Part shown: positions 34,933 through 47,254 of the stretch, piece by piece
Numbering within the stretch: the first letter of the stretch is position 1
How the letters are laid out: each line of letters begins with the position of its first letter
DNA from: Cacajao melanocephalus
Lineage: Eukaryota; Chordata; Mammalia; Primates; Pitheciidae
DNA length: 64,000 nucleotides
NCBI GenBank assembly: GCA_963573385.1
Contig: CAUYLG010059051.1
Coordinates: forward strand, 62,001 to 126,000
Direction: 5' to 3'
The notes under the pieces: generated by a model
The model's database searches: none
The model's input: the letters and a program-made list of their open reading frames with translations, nothing else
Told to the model about the DNA's origin: nothing
Position numbers and translations under genes: made by a program

Positions 34933-35139
34933 GTATCCAACCAGTAAAGCGCAGCCTCGGAGACCTTGGGCTTAACCAAGGAAGGGGCCGAAGGACAGAG
35001 AAGACTTCTCAGTGAAGGTGAGCTGAGCAGGGCCTTAGGGGAGGTCATTAGGTAGAAGGCGGGGCATTGCAAGGCACGAAAACTGTGTAAGCTGCAGTTG
35101 TGAAAAGAGGTGGGATCCCCTTTCCTCCCAATAGACACA

Positions 35140-35213
35140 CGGACACACACACAGACACACACACACACAGGCGCGCGCGCGTGTGCGCGCGCGCACACAC
35201 ACACACACACAAA
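35140..35213. repeat. (CA)n-(CG)n-(CA)n tract, potential Z-DNA
   Basis: A run of almost strictly alternating purine/pyrimidine: CA repeats, then GGCGCGCGCGCGTGTGCGCG, then CA repeats again. The CG-rich centre is the strongest Z-DNA-type sequence in the window. It lies about 240 bp from the CpG island. The Cys/Val open frames across it are artefacts of the repeat. Confidence 0.92.
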
Positions 35214-35444
35214 CATATTTTCTCTCTGAAACTGAGCTAATCCAGCCAGGCCCCGACAAACGTTTGCAGCGATTTACTCCCAGTGTGGACTCCCCTGCCG
35301 GTCAGCTTCAAGGATTCCTTTGGTCCCAGAAATAGCCAAGGTGGCAGTGAAGGGAGGAGCTGTTTCATTTCCGAAATGAAAAACTTAGAGAGAATTACAC
35401 AGGCAGCCTGAGCCTGCAATGGACAAAAAGAGTTTCATTATTGG

Positions 35445-35880
35445 ACCCCTTTGGGGAAGGCGCCTCCCATCCCCAAAGGAGCGGGTTAACCGCTCGGCTG
35501 GCGCGGCCCCGCCCGGGTCGCCATCGGGGAGGGACGGTCGCGCCCCCTTTGAAGTGCGGCCGCGCCTAACTCGCTGGGCCACGGGATCAAGTGTCAGCTC
35601 CGCCTCAGACGCCGGGGGTTAGACAAAGGGCGCGGGCCGCCTGGCGGTGCTGGGAGGAGCGCGCGGCCCTGGGCGTGAGCCGGACAAAGGCGGAGACTGG
35701 CGCGCGGCGGGGTCCTGCGGGCAGAAGAGCCTGGCCCCCCACGCCCGGCGCCCGGCGCGCTGCCCCCGGAGCCCCGAAGAGCCTCCCTGAGGACGGGAGC
35801 GGCAGCACAGGCCACTCCGACTGCGACCAGAACGCGCCTGCGCCAAGCCCAGACCCCAGCGTAACCTCGTGGGTGACAGT
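35445..35880. promoter_or_regulatory. CpG island, candidate promoter
   Basis: From about 35445 to 35880 the sequence becomes very GC-rich and dense in CpG (for example CGCGCGGCGGGGTCC and CCCGGCGCCCGGCGCG), unlike the CpG-poor DNA around it. It contains GC-box words (CCCCGCCCGGG near 35507). Long open frames appear on both strands because stop codons are rare in such composition; they have no recognisable domain. CpG islands of this size usually mark constitutive promoters. No exon, TATA box or clear donor site can be assigned, so the transcript and its direction are unknown. A non-coding RNA, or the first exon of a gene extending outside the window, are both possible. Confidence 0.8.
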
Positions 35881-35929
35881 GTGACCTGGGTTTTCTCCGA
35901 CACGCGCGCTGCGTGCAATACAACACCTG

Positions 35930-36370
35930 CCTCGCAGCTCACCCTTAGGCGTGCCAGGCACTATTCTAAACGCTCGAGCTTCTATTAACCCATTTCTTGT
36001 CCTGGATCACTCTGCAAGGTGGGTGGGGTGAGTAGCCCCATTGTCCAGCTCACCCCATTGTCCACCTCACTCATTGTACAGATCACCCCACTGTACAGCT
36101 CACCCCATTGTACAGATTACCCCACTGTCCGGCTGACGCCATTGTACAGATCACCTCATTATAGAGATCACCCCATTCTACAGATCACCCCATTGTATAC
36201 ATCACCCCATTCTACAGATCACCCCACTGTACACATCATCCCATTGTACACATCACCTCACTGTGCACATCTACGAAGCGAGGCTCAGAAGGAGCCCCAG
36301 ATCACAGAGGCCCCAGATCACAGAGCTAGAAGGGATGCTGCTGGGCAGGGTGGCTGCAGAATACCAGACA
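35930..36370 (-). mobile_element. MIR SINE hosting a minisatellite
   Basis: Inverted MIR sequence begins with GCCAGGCACTATTCTAAACG, runs to CTCTGCAAGGTGGGTGGGGTG, is expanded at 36034-36270, and resumes with GAAGCGAGGCTCAGAAGG and AGATCACAGAGCTAG. A second small duplication (CCCCAGATCACAGAG twice) lies at about 36292-36320. Confidence 0.82.
36034..36270 (+). repeat. 17-bp minisatellite, 14 diverged copies
   Basis: Fourteen head-to-tail units of the type CACCCCATTGTACAGAT (one is 16 bp) with scattered substitutions. The unit equals the MIR segment 'CCCCATTTTACAGAT' that should sit at this point, so the array arose by expansion of MIR sequence in place. A threonine/histidine-rich open frame through it is an artefact. 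Confidence 0.93.
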
Positions 36371-37360
36371 GATGTTTAAATATTTGGCACTTTTGTCACT
36401 TTGTGTGTGTGTGTGTGTTTAAACCCTTCATTTATTTATTTATTTACATTTAAAAATAGATTTACTTTGATTAAAAATATATCACATCAAAGTATTCTTT
36501 GTCTTGGTGAGTGAGATGTTGGGGGCCCTCTTAAATTTTGCGTCCCAGGTAAGTGAGGTCTTGTCTGGCTCTTATGCCTCTTTACTGCCTGCCTCCAGGC
36601 TTTGGATCCTCACAACAAGGTCTCACGGCGTGGGTTACTGACCCCTTGGATATTTCAGAAGGGGAAAAACTGAAGCTCAAAGATGTGAAGCGACCTTCCC
36701 AGGGATGCCCATCAGGGAGAGTGACGCCAGCTAGTTAAGGTACCAAGTCAGTACCTTGCAGGCCCTTAGCTACCATTATTTTGTGTGGCCTGGCTGTCAT
36801 CATGGCAAAGTGTTAAAAACACATTACATAGGCCCTTTATATTCTATAATTTCTGAAAGGATTTTTTTAAAATAACTTTGATTTTGCTTTTAGTTGGCTA
36901 CAAGGCACTAATTTACAGTGACTGTGATTTCACAGAAACGATTAGGTGTACTGGGAAATTCTTGCAAAGTGAGAAAATCTAAATCGTTTTCACGTGTAAT
37001 GAAATTTTTAGGAATAATTAATCTAGCAGTTTAATGATGTTGACGCGGTGCTGCCTTTTGTAGACATTTAATTAAACATTTATTCGTTTTGACTTTGTAG
37101 TTTGCTTTTCTCCTCATGGAGCCAAAACTTACTTTTCCAGGTCTCCAGCATTTTTGTTGGAAAGCCCTTCCAGCAACATGGGGGTCCCAGGCACTTTGCT
37201 TAGTGTACCCAACCCCTAGGAGGGTCCTGCCCACTTCAGTCCCGTGCCCTCACACACACTGAGGGGTTCGCCTCCCATCTTTCTACTGTCCTGGCTTTTA
37301 TGTGAGCAGGACCTTCTCAGCTCAGGCCCTGCTAAGCTGTGAGCTTCCCTGGAGTTCAGT
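36371..37360. other. Unique sequence with short (TG)n and (TTTA)n
   Basis: Short (TG)n at about 36403-36418 and (TTTA)n near 36430-36445. The AT-rich stretch 36830-37100 has complex, non-repetitive homeodomain-type words (TAATTAATC, ATTTAATTAAAC) and may be a conserved element. No gene is seen. Confidence 0.4.
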
Positions 37361-37498
37361 GTGATTGTAACCATGTCTCAGTCACCAGCCTAACCCTAAC
37401 AGAAGGAGGGTACTTGTCAGTGCTGGCTGACTTGTGGTTTCTCCTGAGGGGTTGGGGTAGAAGAACGTGAGCTATAAAGTGTACCAGAGAAAGGATGG
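37361..37498 (+). repeat. Dispersed duplicate of 24661-24812
   Basis: This is the partner of the 24.66-kb patch, colinear from AACCATGTCTCAGTCACC to CTATAAAGTGTACCAGAGAA. The MLT1 LTR begins 12 bp further on and is not part of the shared block. Confidence 0.65.
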
Positions 37499-37510
37499 GT
37501 AGTTCTGGCA

Positions 37511-37883
37511 TGTCTCAGTCAGCTCTGGCTGCTATAACAAAACACCATAGCCGTAGGGTGGCTCAGACAACATTGATTTCTCATAGTTCTGGAGGCTGAC
37601 AGTTCAAGACAGAGGCACCAGCTACTTCTTATCTGGTGAGGGCTCCTGTCCAGGCTTGCGGACAGCTGCCTTCTTGCTGTGTTCTCACATAGTGGAGAGA
37701 GAGAGGGAACAAGCTCCCTGGTCTCTTCCTATAAAGGCACTAATCCCATCATGAAGATCCCAACCTCATGACCTCATCTCAATCACACTATCTCCAAAGG
37801 CTCCACCTCCAAATACCATCACCTTGGGAGTTAAGGCTTCAACATATGAATTTGGAGGGAACACAAGCATTCTGTTCATAACA
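37511..37883 (-). mobile_element. Solo LTR, MLT1-type
   Basis: It runs from TGTCTCAGTCAGCTCTGGCT to CTGTTCATAACA, with inverted MLT1 landmarks CTTCTTGCTGTGTTCTCACA, GCACTAATCCCATCATGAAG and CTTCAACATATGAATTTGGA. The flanks TGGCA and TGGTG are only a partial match. Confidence 0.88.
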
Positions 37884-37889
37884 TGGTGC

Positions 37890-37990
37890 TACTACTCATG
37901 CTGTGTGTCCCCAGGGAAGTTTCTGCACCTCTCTGTTCCTTGATTTCCCCTTCTGGAAAATGAAGGTGGGCCAGAAAATTTCCTATCCGA
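37890..37990 (+). mobile_element. MIR SINE fragment
   Basis: CTGCACCTCTCTGTTCCTTG and CTTCTGGAAAATGAAGGTGG resemble the MIR core. Confidence 0.6.
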
Positions 37991-38399
37991 AGCTCCTTTT
38001 AGTGCCATCATTCTCTCATATGCGTTCATGGAAGAAGCACTTTGGTTTCATACAATCGAGCATTCAGGAAAGGTAAAGTTGTAAACGTCTGCTTAGGCAA
38101 ATAGGGTCAAATATATATTTTACTGCCTGCTTTTGCAAATGGAGTCAATAGATATTTTCTCCAGTCGTAGCCTGTGATTCTCTGTGATTTTTTTTTTTCC
38201 TCACTTTTCCTTGAATCCTTAGCGGACACTGCCATGGCCTTTCTGTGTCTCATGACATTATGACTTGTGTGACCACCAGACATTGGACTTGGTGTGTGGC
38301 AGGTGCTCAATGCATAGGTGTCAGGAGGGAACATCTTTCCCAGATGAGGAAGCTGAGGCACAGAGAGGTCTGAATCAATGCAAAAGCAATCCAACTGCT

Positions 38400-38634
38400 A
38401 TGATGTTCTTGCACAGCCTCCTCTGGAAGAGGAGAGATTTTATATATCTGCAAATTGCTTGGACTTTCTTCTTACCTGTATCCAAACCACAGCTGAATGA
38501 GGTCATTGAAGGGCACTGTGCTCCCACTAGAACAGCTTTCAGGGCAGAAGACAGCTTTCCTCCTTACACAGGAATCTCAGAGCCACTCTTCCCAAACCCA
38601 TTTTACCCAACGGCTCCTGACTAAAGACAGCAGG
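38400..38634. other. Unique non-coding sequence
   Basis: No gene is seen. A weak inverted-MIR core (CAGATGAGGAAGCTGAGGCA) lies just upstream at 38340-38360. Confidence 0.4.
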
Positions 38635-38750
38635 CCAGGGTGCCAGTTCCAGCCCTGGTGCAAACATCCTCTGTGACTTGGAGCAGGTCCCTCGCCCTCT
38701 TGGAGCCTTTGTTTACTATGCAGGAAAAAGAAGTCTGGACTAGAGCAGAG
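38635..38750 (+). mobile_element. MIR SINE fragment
   Basis: CTCTGTGACTTGGAGCAGGT and TTGGAGCCTTTGTTTACTAT follow the MIR core order. Confidence 0.7.
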
Positions 38751-38973
38751 CTTTTCAAATTGTCCAAGGATCCTGTTACAATGTGGAGGCTGATTCAGGA
38801 GGCCTGCTGGGGGCAGACAGCCCACACTTCTCACAAGCTCCCCGGGGATGCGGTGGCTTTTGCCCACCTGTGGATTGACTGAAGAGCCAGGACTGAAAGG
38901 ACTTCCGAGGTCACCTCTTGCTCTGAAGGGACAGACCTTGAGCCCTGGCAGTAAGCACAAAGAGAGTGACAAC

Positions 38974-38999
38974 AAACAAACAAACAAACAAACAAACAA
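38974..38999 (+). repeat. (CAAA)n microsatellite
   Basis: About six perfect CAAA units. Confidence 0.93.
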
Positions 39000-39372
39000 C
39001 AGTTATCCAGATTCGCGTCAGCTACAGAGTGAAATGATTAGAGGGTCCTTCCAACCACAGATGCAAAAATCAACATCGTCCTCATCACCTTCAACAAACA
39101 TTTGTGCAGTGCTTTCCCCTGTCCCTAGCAGCTGTCACATCCTTGACCGGGCTGACCTCTACAGGCACCCTGGTGGGAGAGGAGGACACGGCTGGGGAAT
39201 CCATTCAGTCTGGTGGAGGAGCTGGGCGAGAGCACAGTAGCCCCCGAAACGATTATTTCCACACGGTCCTTTGATTTCTTTAGCCTTTTTTTTTTTGTGG
39301 TGCCTGCTCTCTGACCCCTTCTTCCTTCGTCTCCTAATGCCTCTCCACCCGCTCCTAATTCTCCCCTCCCCC

Positions 39373-39373
<1 letters not shown>

Positions 39374-39411
<38 letters not shown>
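39374..39411 (+). repeat. (CA)n microsatellite
   Basis: About 18 perfect CA units. Open frames with Cys-Val or Thr-His repeats come from this run. Confidence 0.95.
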
Positions 39412-39415
<4 letters not shown>

Positions 39416-39619
39416 TCAGGAGGAGAAAATCAGTGTATCCACCCCCAGATTTCTCACTTTGATCCTCTCCTCTCTCACCACATGGAACCCATCTCCAGGG
39501 ACCAGGGTCCTGGCTCGTTTCGGGGTGACCCAGTCACCTCTTCTCATTTATATCTATGCAATTTTCCTTAAGGTGACATTTATGAAGGACTTATGTTGTC
39601 TCAGTGACTTCATTCTCAC

Positions 39620-39735
39620 CTTCACCCTAGGTAGTGGGAACTCCAATGGTCTCCACTTCGTTGGTGAGAAAACTGAGCCTTTAGGATGTTTGTCTGCCCA
39701 AGGTCACCTAGTTAGTAAATGATGGAGTCGGGACA
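39620..39735 (-). mobile_element. MIR SINE fragment
   Basis: Inverted core: GTGAGAAAACTGAGCCTTTA, CCCAAGGTCACCTAGTTAGT and AAATGATGGAGTCGGGAC. Confidence 0.78.
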
Positions 39736-39884
39736 TTACCTGACCTTGGCTGACTGACATCAAAGATCATTGTAGATGAACGCACACTTGTAGGAAATAA
39801 AATAGAGAGATTAATACAGAGAGATTATCCAGTTTTCTCCAAAGGGAATGTCTTGCAAAGCTGTACTATAATATCATAACAAGG

Positions 39885-40780
<896 letters not shown>

Positions 40781-40809
40781 CAAAGATCGTTTTTTAAAAA
40801 AAGCAACGT

Positions 40810-41035
40810 ATGTCGAGTCTTACTATGTATTTGATACTATGGTAAGTACTTTGCATGAATCAACTCATGAGTCCACAAAACAGCCACAGGCTTAGGTACT
40901 AGGGTCATCCCCATCTTGAAGATGAGGAAACTGAGGCGTAGACAGGCTACACAGTCTAAGGACACACCGATTGTAAACAGATGAGCCAGGATTTGAACTT
41001 GGGCTGTCGGACTCCAGATCTGGCTCCTTAACCAG
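40810..41035 (-). mobile_element. MIR SINE (long)
   Basis: One of the best preserved MIRs here, inverted: ATACTATGGTAAGTACTTTG, AAGATGAGGAAACTGAGGCG, CCAGGATTTGAACTTGGGCT and CGGACTCCAGATCTGGCTCC. Confidence 0.9.
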
Positions 41036-41638
41036 CCTATGAATTAAGTTTCTTTTTTGAAGAGGGGCAATTTCTTTCTGAAAGTAAAACTCATATCCAG
41101 CAATTTGCATAACTCAAGTGCATGGCACTAAGAACTTCTACAAAATCCCCTTGGAACACCACTCAGATCAAGGTATGAAGCCCGGGAGATGCCCCGAAGT
41201 CCCCCTCCTACCTGCCCCCTGCCGTTATCCCCTAGGAAAGGGAACCGCTATTTGTACTGCTGTTGCTTAAATTAGTTTTGCTTGCTTTTGCGTTTGAAAT
41301 AAATGAAACCACAGAGTATGCTGTCTTTCACATGTGGCTTCCTTCATTCAACAGTGTGCGTGTGAGACTCCTCCCTGTAGCTGTGTGTAGCACTCATGTG
41401 TTCTTTCTTTTTGCTGCTCTGCATACTATTGTATGGATATGCCACAGCTTGTTTATTTCCTCACCAGTTGCACGGCATGTGGCTTGCCTCCAGTTTTGGC
41501 TTTCATGATTTATGCTGCTATACATACATAAATATAAATATTTAGAGTTTTCCTAGTTACTACTGATTTCTAGCTTAATTTCACTATGATCAGAGAGTAT
41601 AACTGTATAATGATAATCCTTTCAAATTCATTGAGATT

Positions 41639-42274
<636 letters not shown>

Positions 42275-42398
42275 AGCTCTATTTATTTTTATTGGCTCCA
42301 GTTCATTAATCGTGTTGTTCAAATCTTTTATATACTTACTGAATGTCTGCCTGCTTTTTCTTTCAATAACTGAAAGAGGTATGTTAAAATCTCCATTA

Positions 42399-42790
<392 letters not shown>

Positions 42791-43147
42791 TTAAATGACT
42801 CTTTAATATTATAAAATATCTCTAGTAACAAATCTTGCCTTAAAGAATGTATTGTCTTTATATGTTATTATAACTACATATATGTGTTATAATTATGTCG
42901 TGTTGTTATTAAGCATATGTTAATGTAGTTATGTATCAGCTTTTCCTGTCCTTTTAATTTCAGTTTTTCAGACTCCTTATCTTTAAGGTACATGTTTCTT
43001 ATAATCACAATGTAATTGGGTTTTGCTATTTTAGATATCTGATGATTTTTGAATTGCTAAAAGATTTTGAAAATTACTCCATGTTCCCCTCCCTGCTAGC
43101 TTAAAAGTTGTGCATTCTGTATCATTCCTGTCCCAGTTCCCCTATAG

Positions 43148-43455
43148 CAGCGGTCCCCAGTCTTTTTGGCACCAGGGACCAGTTTCACGGAAGACAATTG
43201 TTTTCATGGTTGGGGTCGAGGGGGATGGCTTTAGGATGAAACTGCTCCAGTTCAGGTCATCAGGCATTGTTAGATTCTCATAAGGAGCAGGCAACCTAGA
43301 TCCCTGGAATGTGCAGCTCACAACAGCGTTAGCAGGCCTATGAGAATCTACTGCGGTGCGGATCTAACAGGAGGCGGAGCTCAGGCAGTAATGCTAGCTC
43401 ATCCCTCACTCACCTCCTGCTCTGTGGCCCAGCTCCTAAGAGGATGTCACCACAG
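43148..43455 (+). mobile_element. MER1-type hAT-Charlie DNA transposon
   Basis: It begins CAGCGGTCCCCAGTCTTTTTG, the MER1 terminal inverted repeat, and continues GGCACCAGGGACCAGTTTCA, ATCAGGCATTGTTAGATTCTC and GGAGGCGGAGCTCAGGCAGT. The right terminal repeat is not visible, so it is 3'-truncated and internally deleted. It encodes no transposase. Confidence 0.9.
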
Positions 43456-43775
43456 CAAGTGACTAACAACACCGTCAGTCCATTTCTCTCCTGTCTTTTG
43501 TGCTGTGTTATCGCCTATTTAATCCTACATACATTTTATTTTCCTGAGGACACTGTTACTTTTGGTTTAAGGAGTCAGAATTTACTTGCATTTACCCATG
43601 TACGCATATGTTTACCAGTCCCAGCACTCCTCATTTATTTTTACCTTTTTGTGCTTCTATCGTGGATCATTTCCTTTAACACTTCTTTTAGTGTTGGTCT
43701 ACTGGCAATGCATTTTCAATGTTCTTTCTTGCCTAAAATATCTTCATGTTACCTTTATTTATTTTTAGTTGGTGT

Positions 43776-44068
<293 letters not shown>

Positions 44069-44154
44069 TGACCTTATATTTTTATGTTTCATGCTAACAG
44101 CTTTCAGGTCCTACCCACCTTTCTTCCCCTTTGCCCCACATCTGGGCTTTACCT

Positions 44155-44270
44155 TCGAGATCTAATCACCTCCCAAAGGCTTCACTTCCTAACATTATCA
44201 CCCTGGGGCTTAGGTTTCAACCCATGAATTTTGTGGGAGGACACAGACATTCAGAACCCAGCACCAAACA
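44155..44270 (-). mobile_element. MLT1-type LTR fragment
   Basis: Inverted end: CTAATCACCTCCCAAAGGCT, GGCTTAGGTTTCAACCCATG and GGAGGACACAGACATTCAGA. Confidence 0.75.
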
Positions 44271-45224
44271 ATGAATCACCATAATCTAGTCAAGTTGATG
44301 CATGCAGCTCCTCACCAACTGCTCCATTCTTTCTCTCCTCTATTCTTTAGGCTCCAATTCCATGATGTTAAATATTTTCTACTTGGTCCAATATACGTCT
44401 AATTTTGTGTATCTTTATCATTTTCCTCTCTGCTTTAGTTTGAATATTTTTATACTTCTGTTTTCTTGTTCACTAGTTCTCTCTTCTGATAAGTATATTG
44501 AGCTAACAATTAAAATTTTACTTTCTATTATATATTTTTCAATTTCAGGATTTCCAGTTGACTATTTTTAATTAGATACAGTTTCTGCGTGATTTTCTCC
44601 ACCATTCTCCCTTTTGGCATGGTAATCATGGTTATTTTAAAGTTTATGTCTGGAAACTTCAATACTTGGTTCTTCTGCAGTCTATTTTTACTCTCTGTTT
44701 TTCTCTTGACATTCAGCATTTAATCATATTGCCTGTCCTGCCTGGTAGTTTTTTATTACATGCTGAAAATTGCATATGAAAAGTTATAGAGCTTATGGTT
44801 GGTGTTATATTCTTTCAGAAAGGGTTTAATTTTCTTCTTATTGCCACAGAGTATGGCCAAATCATTTTTATCTAGTCACACCTGGCCTGTTTCACATTTC
44901 CTCTTATTCTTACCCTTTTTAGGGTTTTAGTGGAAAGTCTGAGGTGTTTGCTGGGAACCCTAATCCTTGACTTGCTCTGAACTCCAATTTTTATTTCTCT
45001 AAGCCCATGAGACTACCACATTCTCTGCTCATCTTTTAGAGTTAAAAGTTGCTTTATAGTGGGGTTCTCTGGGCCCCACCCTGTAATTACATAGTTTAGG
45101 ATTTAGTACATTTCTTGGGGAGAAATCGTGAACAGACTGTAAGGTGCACTTCTCTGTGGTTCCCCATTATCTTGTTTCCAGTCTCTTATGCTACGGCCAT
45201 GTTTTACCCTGAATTCTAATTTTT

Positions 45225-45383
45225 CCAGTCTGCAGCCCAAGAGAGGGTCCTTATCAGAACCAGAGCATGCTGGCATCCTGATCTCAGCTTTCCACCTTCC
45301 AGAATTGTGAGAAATGAATTTCTGTTGTCTATAAGCCAACCAGTCTGTGATATTTTATTACAGCAGCCTAAACGGATGAAGAC
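45225..45383 (+). mobile_element. MLT1-type provirus, 5' LTR (3' part)
   Basis: The end of a sense MLT1 LTR: CCAGAATTGTGAGAAATGAA, TTGTCTATAAGCCAACCAGT and AACGGATGAAGACC, directly followed by internal sequence. The upstream half of the LTR is lost or unrecognisable. Confidence 0.8.
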
Positions 45384-47101
45384 CAAAATTGGTACCAAAA
45401 AGTGGGGGTGCTCCTATAAAAAATACCTAAAAATGTGGAAGCAGCTTTGGGTAATGGGTAGAGGCTGGAGGAATTTTTGAAATGCATGTTAGCAGAGGTC
45501 CAAATTGTCATGAAAGTACTTTTTCAAAAACAAACAAACATAAAAACAGGATCTCATTTGTCACCCAGGCTGGAGTGCGGTGGTGCAATCATGGCTCCCT
45601 GCAGCCTTGACTTCCTGGGCTCAAGTGATCCTACTGCCTCAGCCTCCCCAGTGGCTAGGGCGACTGAAGAGTGCCATCGCACCTGACCAATTGTTTTGAT
45701 TTTTAGTAGATATACGGGCTTGCTATGTTGCCCAGGCTGGTCTTGAACTCCTGAGCTGAAGCTATTCTCCTGCCTTGGCCTCCCAAAGTGCTGAGATTAC
45801 AGCCCTTTTGGCCACTGCACCTGGCCAAAGTACTTTTTTTCTGAAAGGTGATTCAGAAAGGAAATATGAGAGGTATTGAGAAAGCTCCTATCTTCTTAGA
45901 GAATACATAAATAATCATGTACAGAATGTTGGTGGAAATATGGCTAGTAAAGGCCATTCTGATGAGGTGTCTGACCGGAATGAGGAACAAATCATTAGAC
46001 AACAGAAAAAAGGCAATCCTTGTTATAAAGTGGCAAAAAACTTGGCTGAATTGTCTTTGTGTTCTAGTACTTCTGTCGAAGGTAAAACTTGTGAGCAACT
46101 AAACTGGATATTTAGCAGAGGAGATTTCTAAGCCAAGTGTTGAAGCAGTCGCTTGCTTCCCCTTGACCACTTAAGGCAAAACATAAGAGGATGGAAATGG
46201 CTTGAAGATGGAATTATTGAGCAAAAGGAAATGGAACTTAAAGATCTGGAAAATCCTCAGCCTACTCATGTTGCAAAAAATGGAGAAAGCGTGTTTAGAA
46301 AATAACACTAAGGGTGTGGCTAGATGACCATTTGATATGGAGGTCCGTATGGGTGTCAACGGTGTACTTCATCAACCAGCAGGAGAACTGTCAGTTTGAA
46401 CTAAATACGAAGGGGAATGAAGGAAAGTTGTTGGACTTTTTGGATTTTACAGGACAGGACCATAGAAATATTCCGTTGTGAATGTGTACTCTTGTTAAAG
46501 ACAAGGGGAAGAATGACCCCAAAGGCAATGCAGAGGTCATTAGGGTTGCCTCCTTAGTTTCAAAACGAGAGACCATTGCCTTGCTTTCAACAGAAATGGG
46601 CTCCACCCAAAGCTGTGCGGGATACCACCTCCTGGCAGAGCCGTGGAGATGCAACTCCTGTCCAGGAGAGCTGTGTGGAGAAGACCACCTCCCGATTGGG
46701 TCTTCAGCATGAAGACCTGGTGAAAGTTGTTTTGTGAGGTTTGGGGATTATCTTCAGCCTGAAGACCTGATGAAAATTGTCTTGTGAAGTTTTGGTCTCA
46801 CTTGGGATCTGTTAACCCTTCTTTCTTTTCTATTTCTCCCTGTTGGAACGGGAATGTCTATCTATGTCTGTCTCACCATTATATTTTGAAAACATGTTTG
46901 TTTCACATGTTTGCAGCTGTGAATTTTGCCTCAGGATGAATTGTACTCTGAATCTCAACTTATCTGATTTAGATGATACTTAGATAAGAGCTTGGAGCTG
47001 TTGATGCTAGAATGAGCTAAAACTTTGGGGGCTTTGGGGATGGAATGAATATATTTTACGTGTGAGAAGGACATGAATGTTGGGGGGTTTGGAGCAGAAT
47101 G
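45384..47101 (+). mobile_element. MLT1-type internal region
   Basis: MaLR internal landmarks: AAATTGGTACCAAAAAGTGG, AAAATGTGGAAGCAGCTTTG, ATTCTGATGAGGTGTCTGAC and AAGTGGCAAAAAACTTGGCT. An AluJ is nested at 45546-45826. There is no pol or env. The stretch 46673-46800 carries the 48-50-bp tandem unit that recurs at 25.6 kb. Confidence 0.82.
45546..45826 (-). mobile_element. AluJ-like SINE
   Basis: An old inverted Alu with both arms. AAAGTACTTTTT flanks both sides as its target-site duplication. Confidence 0.93.
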
Positions 47102-47254
47102 CAATAGACTAATGTGTGTGTTTCGTCCAAAATTTCTATCTTGAAATCTTAATCCCAATATGATTGTATTTGGAGATTAGGCCTTTGGGAGGTGATTAGG
47201 TCATGAGGGTAGGGCCTTTATAAATGAGATTGGTGCTCTTATAAGAAGAAGCCA
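47102..47254 (+). mobile_element. MLT1-type provirus, 3' LTR, part 1
   Basis: Landmarks TTGAAATCTTAATCCCAATA, GGCCTTTGGGAGGTGATTAG and GGTGCTCTTATAAGAAGAAG. It is cut by the L1 and resumes at 49301. Confidence 0.88.

Noticed and set aside
35419..35961. Overlapping long open frames on both strands of the CpG island as a protein-coding first exon
   Set aside because: They overlap on opposite strands and in several frames, are Arg/Pro/Ala-rich as expected from GC-rich DNA with few stops, and show no domain or splice evidence.
36034..36270. A CRISPR-like array
   Set aside because: The 17-bp units are directly adjacent with no spacers, and the genome is a primate's. It is a minisatellite.
39125..39409. 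Cys-Val repeat proteins
   Set aside because: They come from (CA)n read in two frames. The same applies to the frames around 34881-35259 and 51312-51530.
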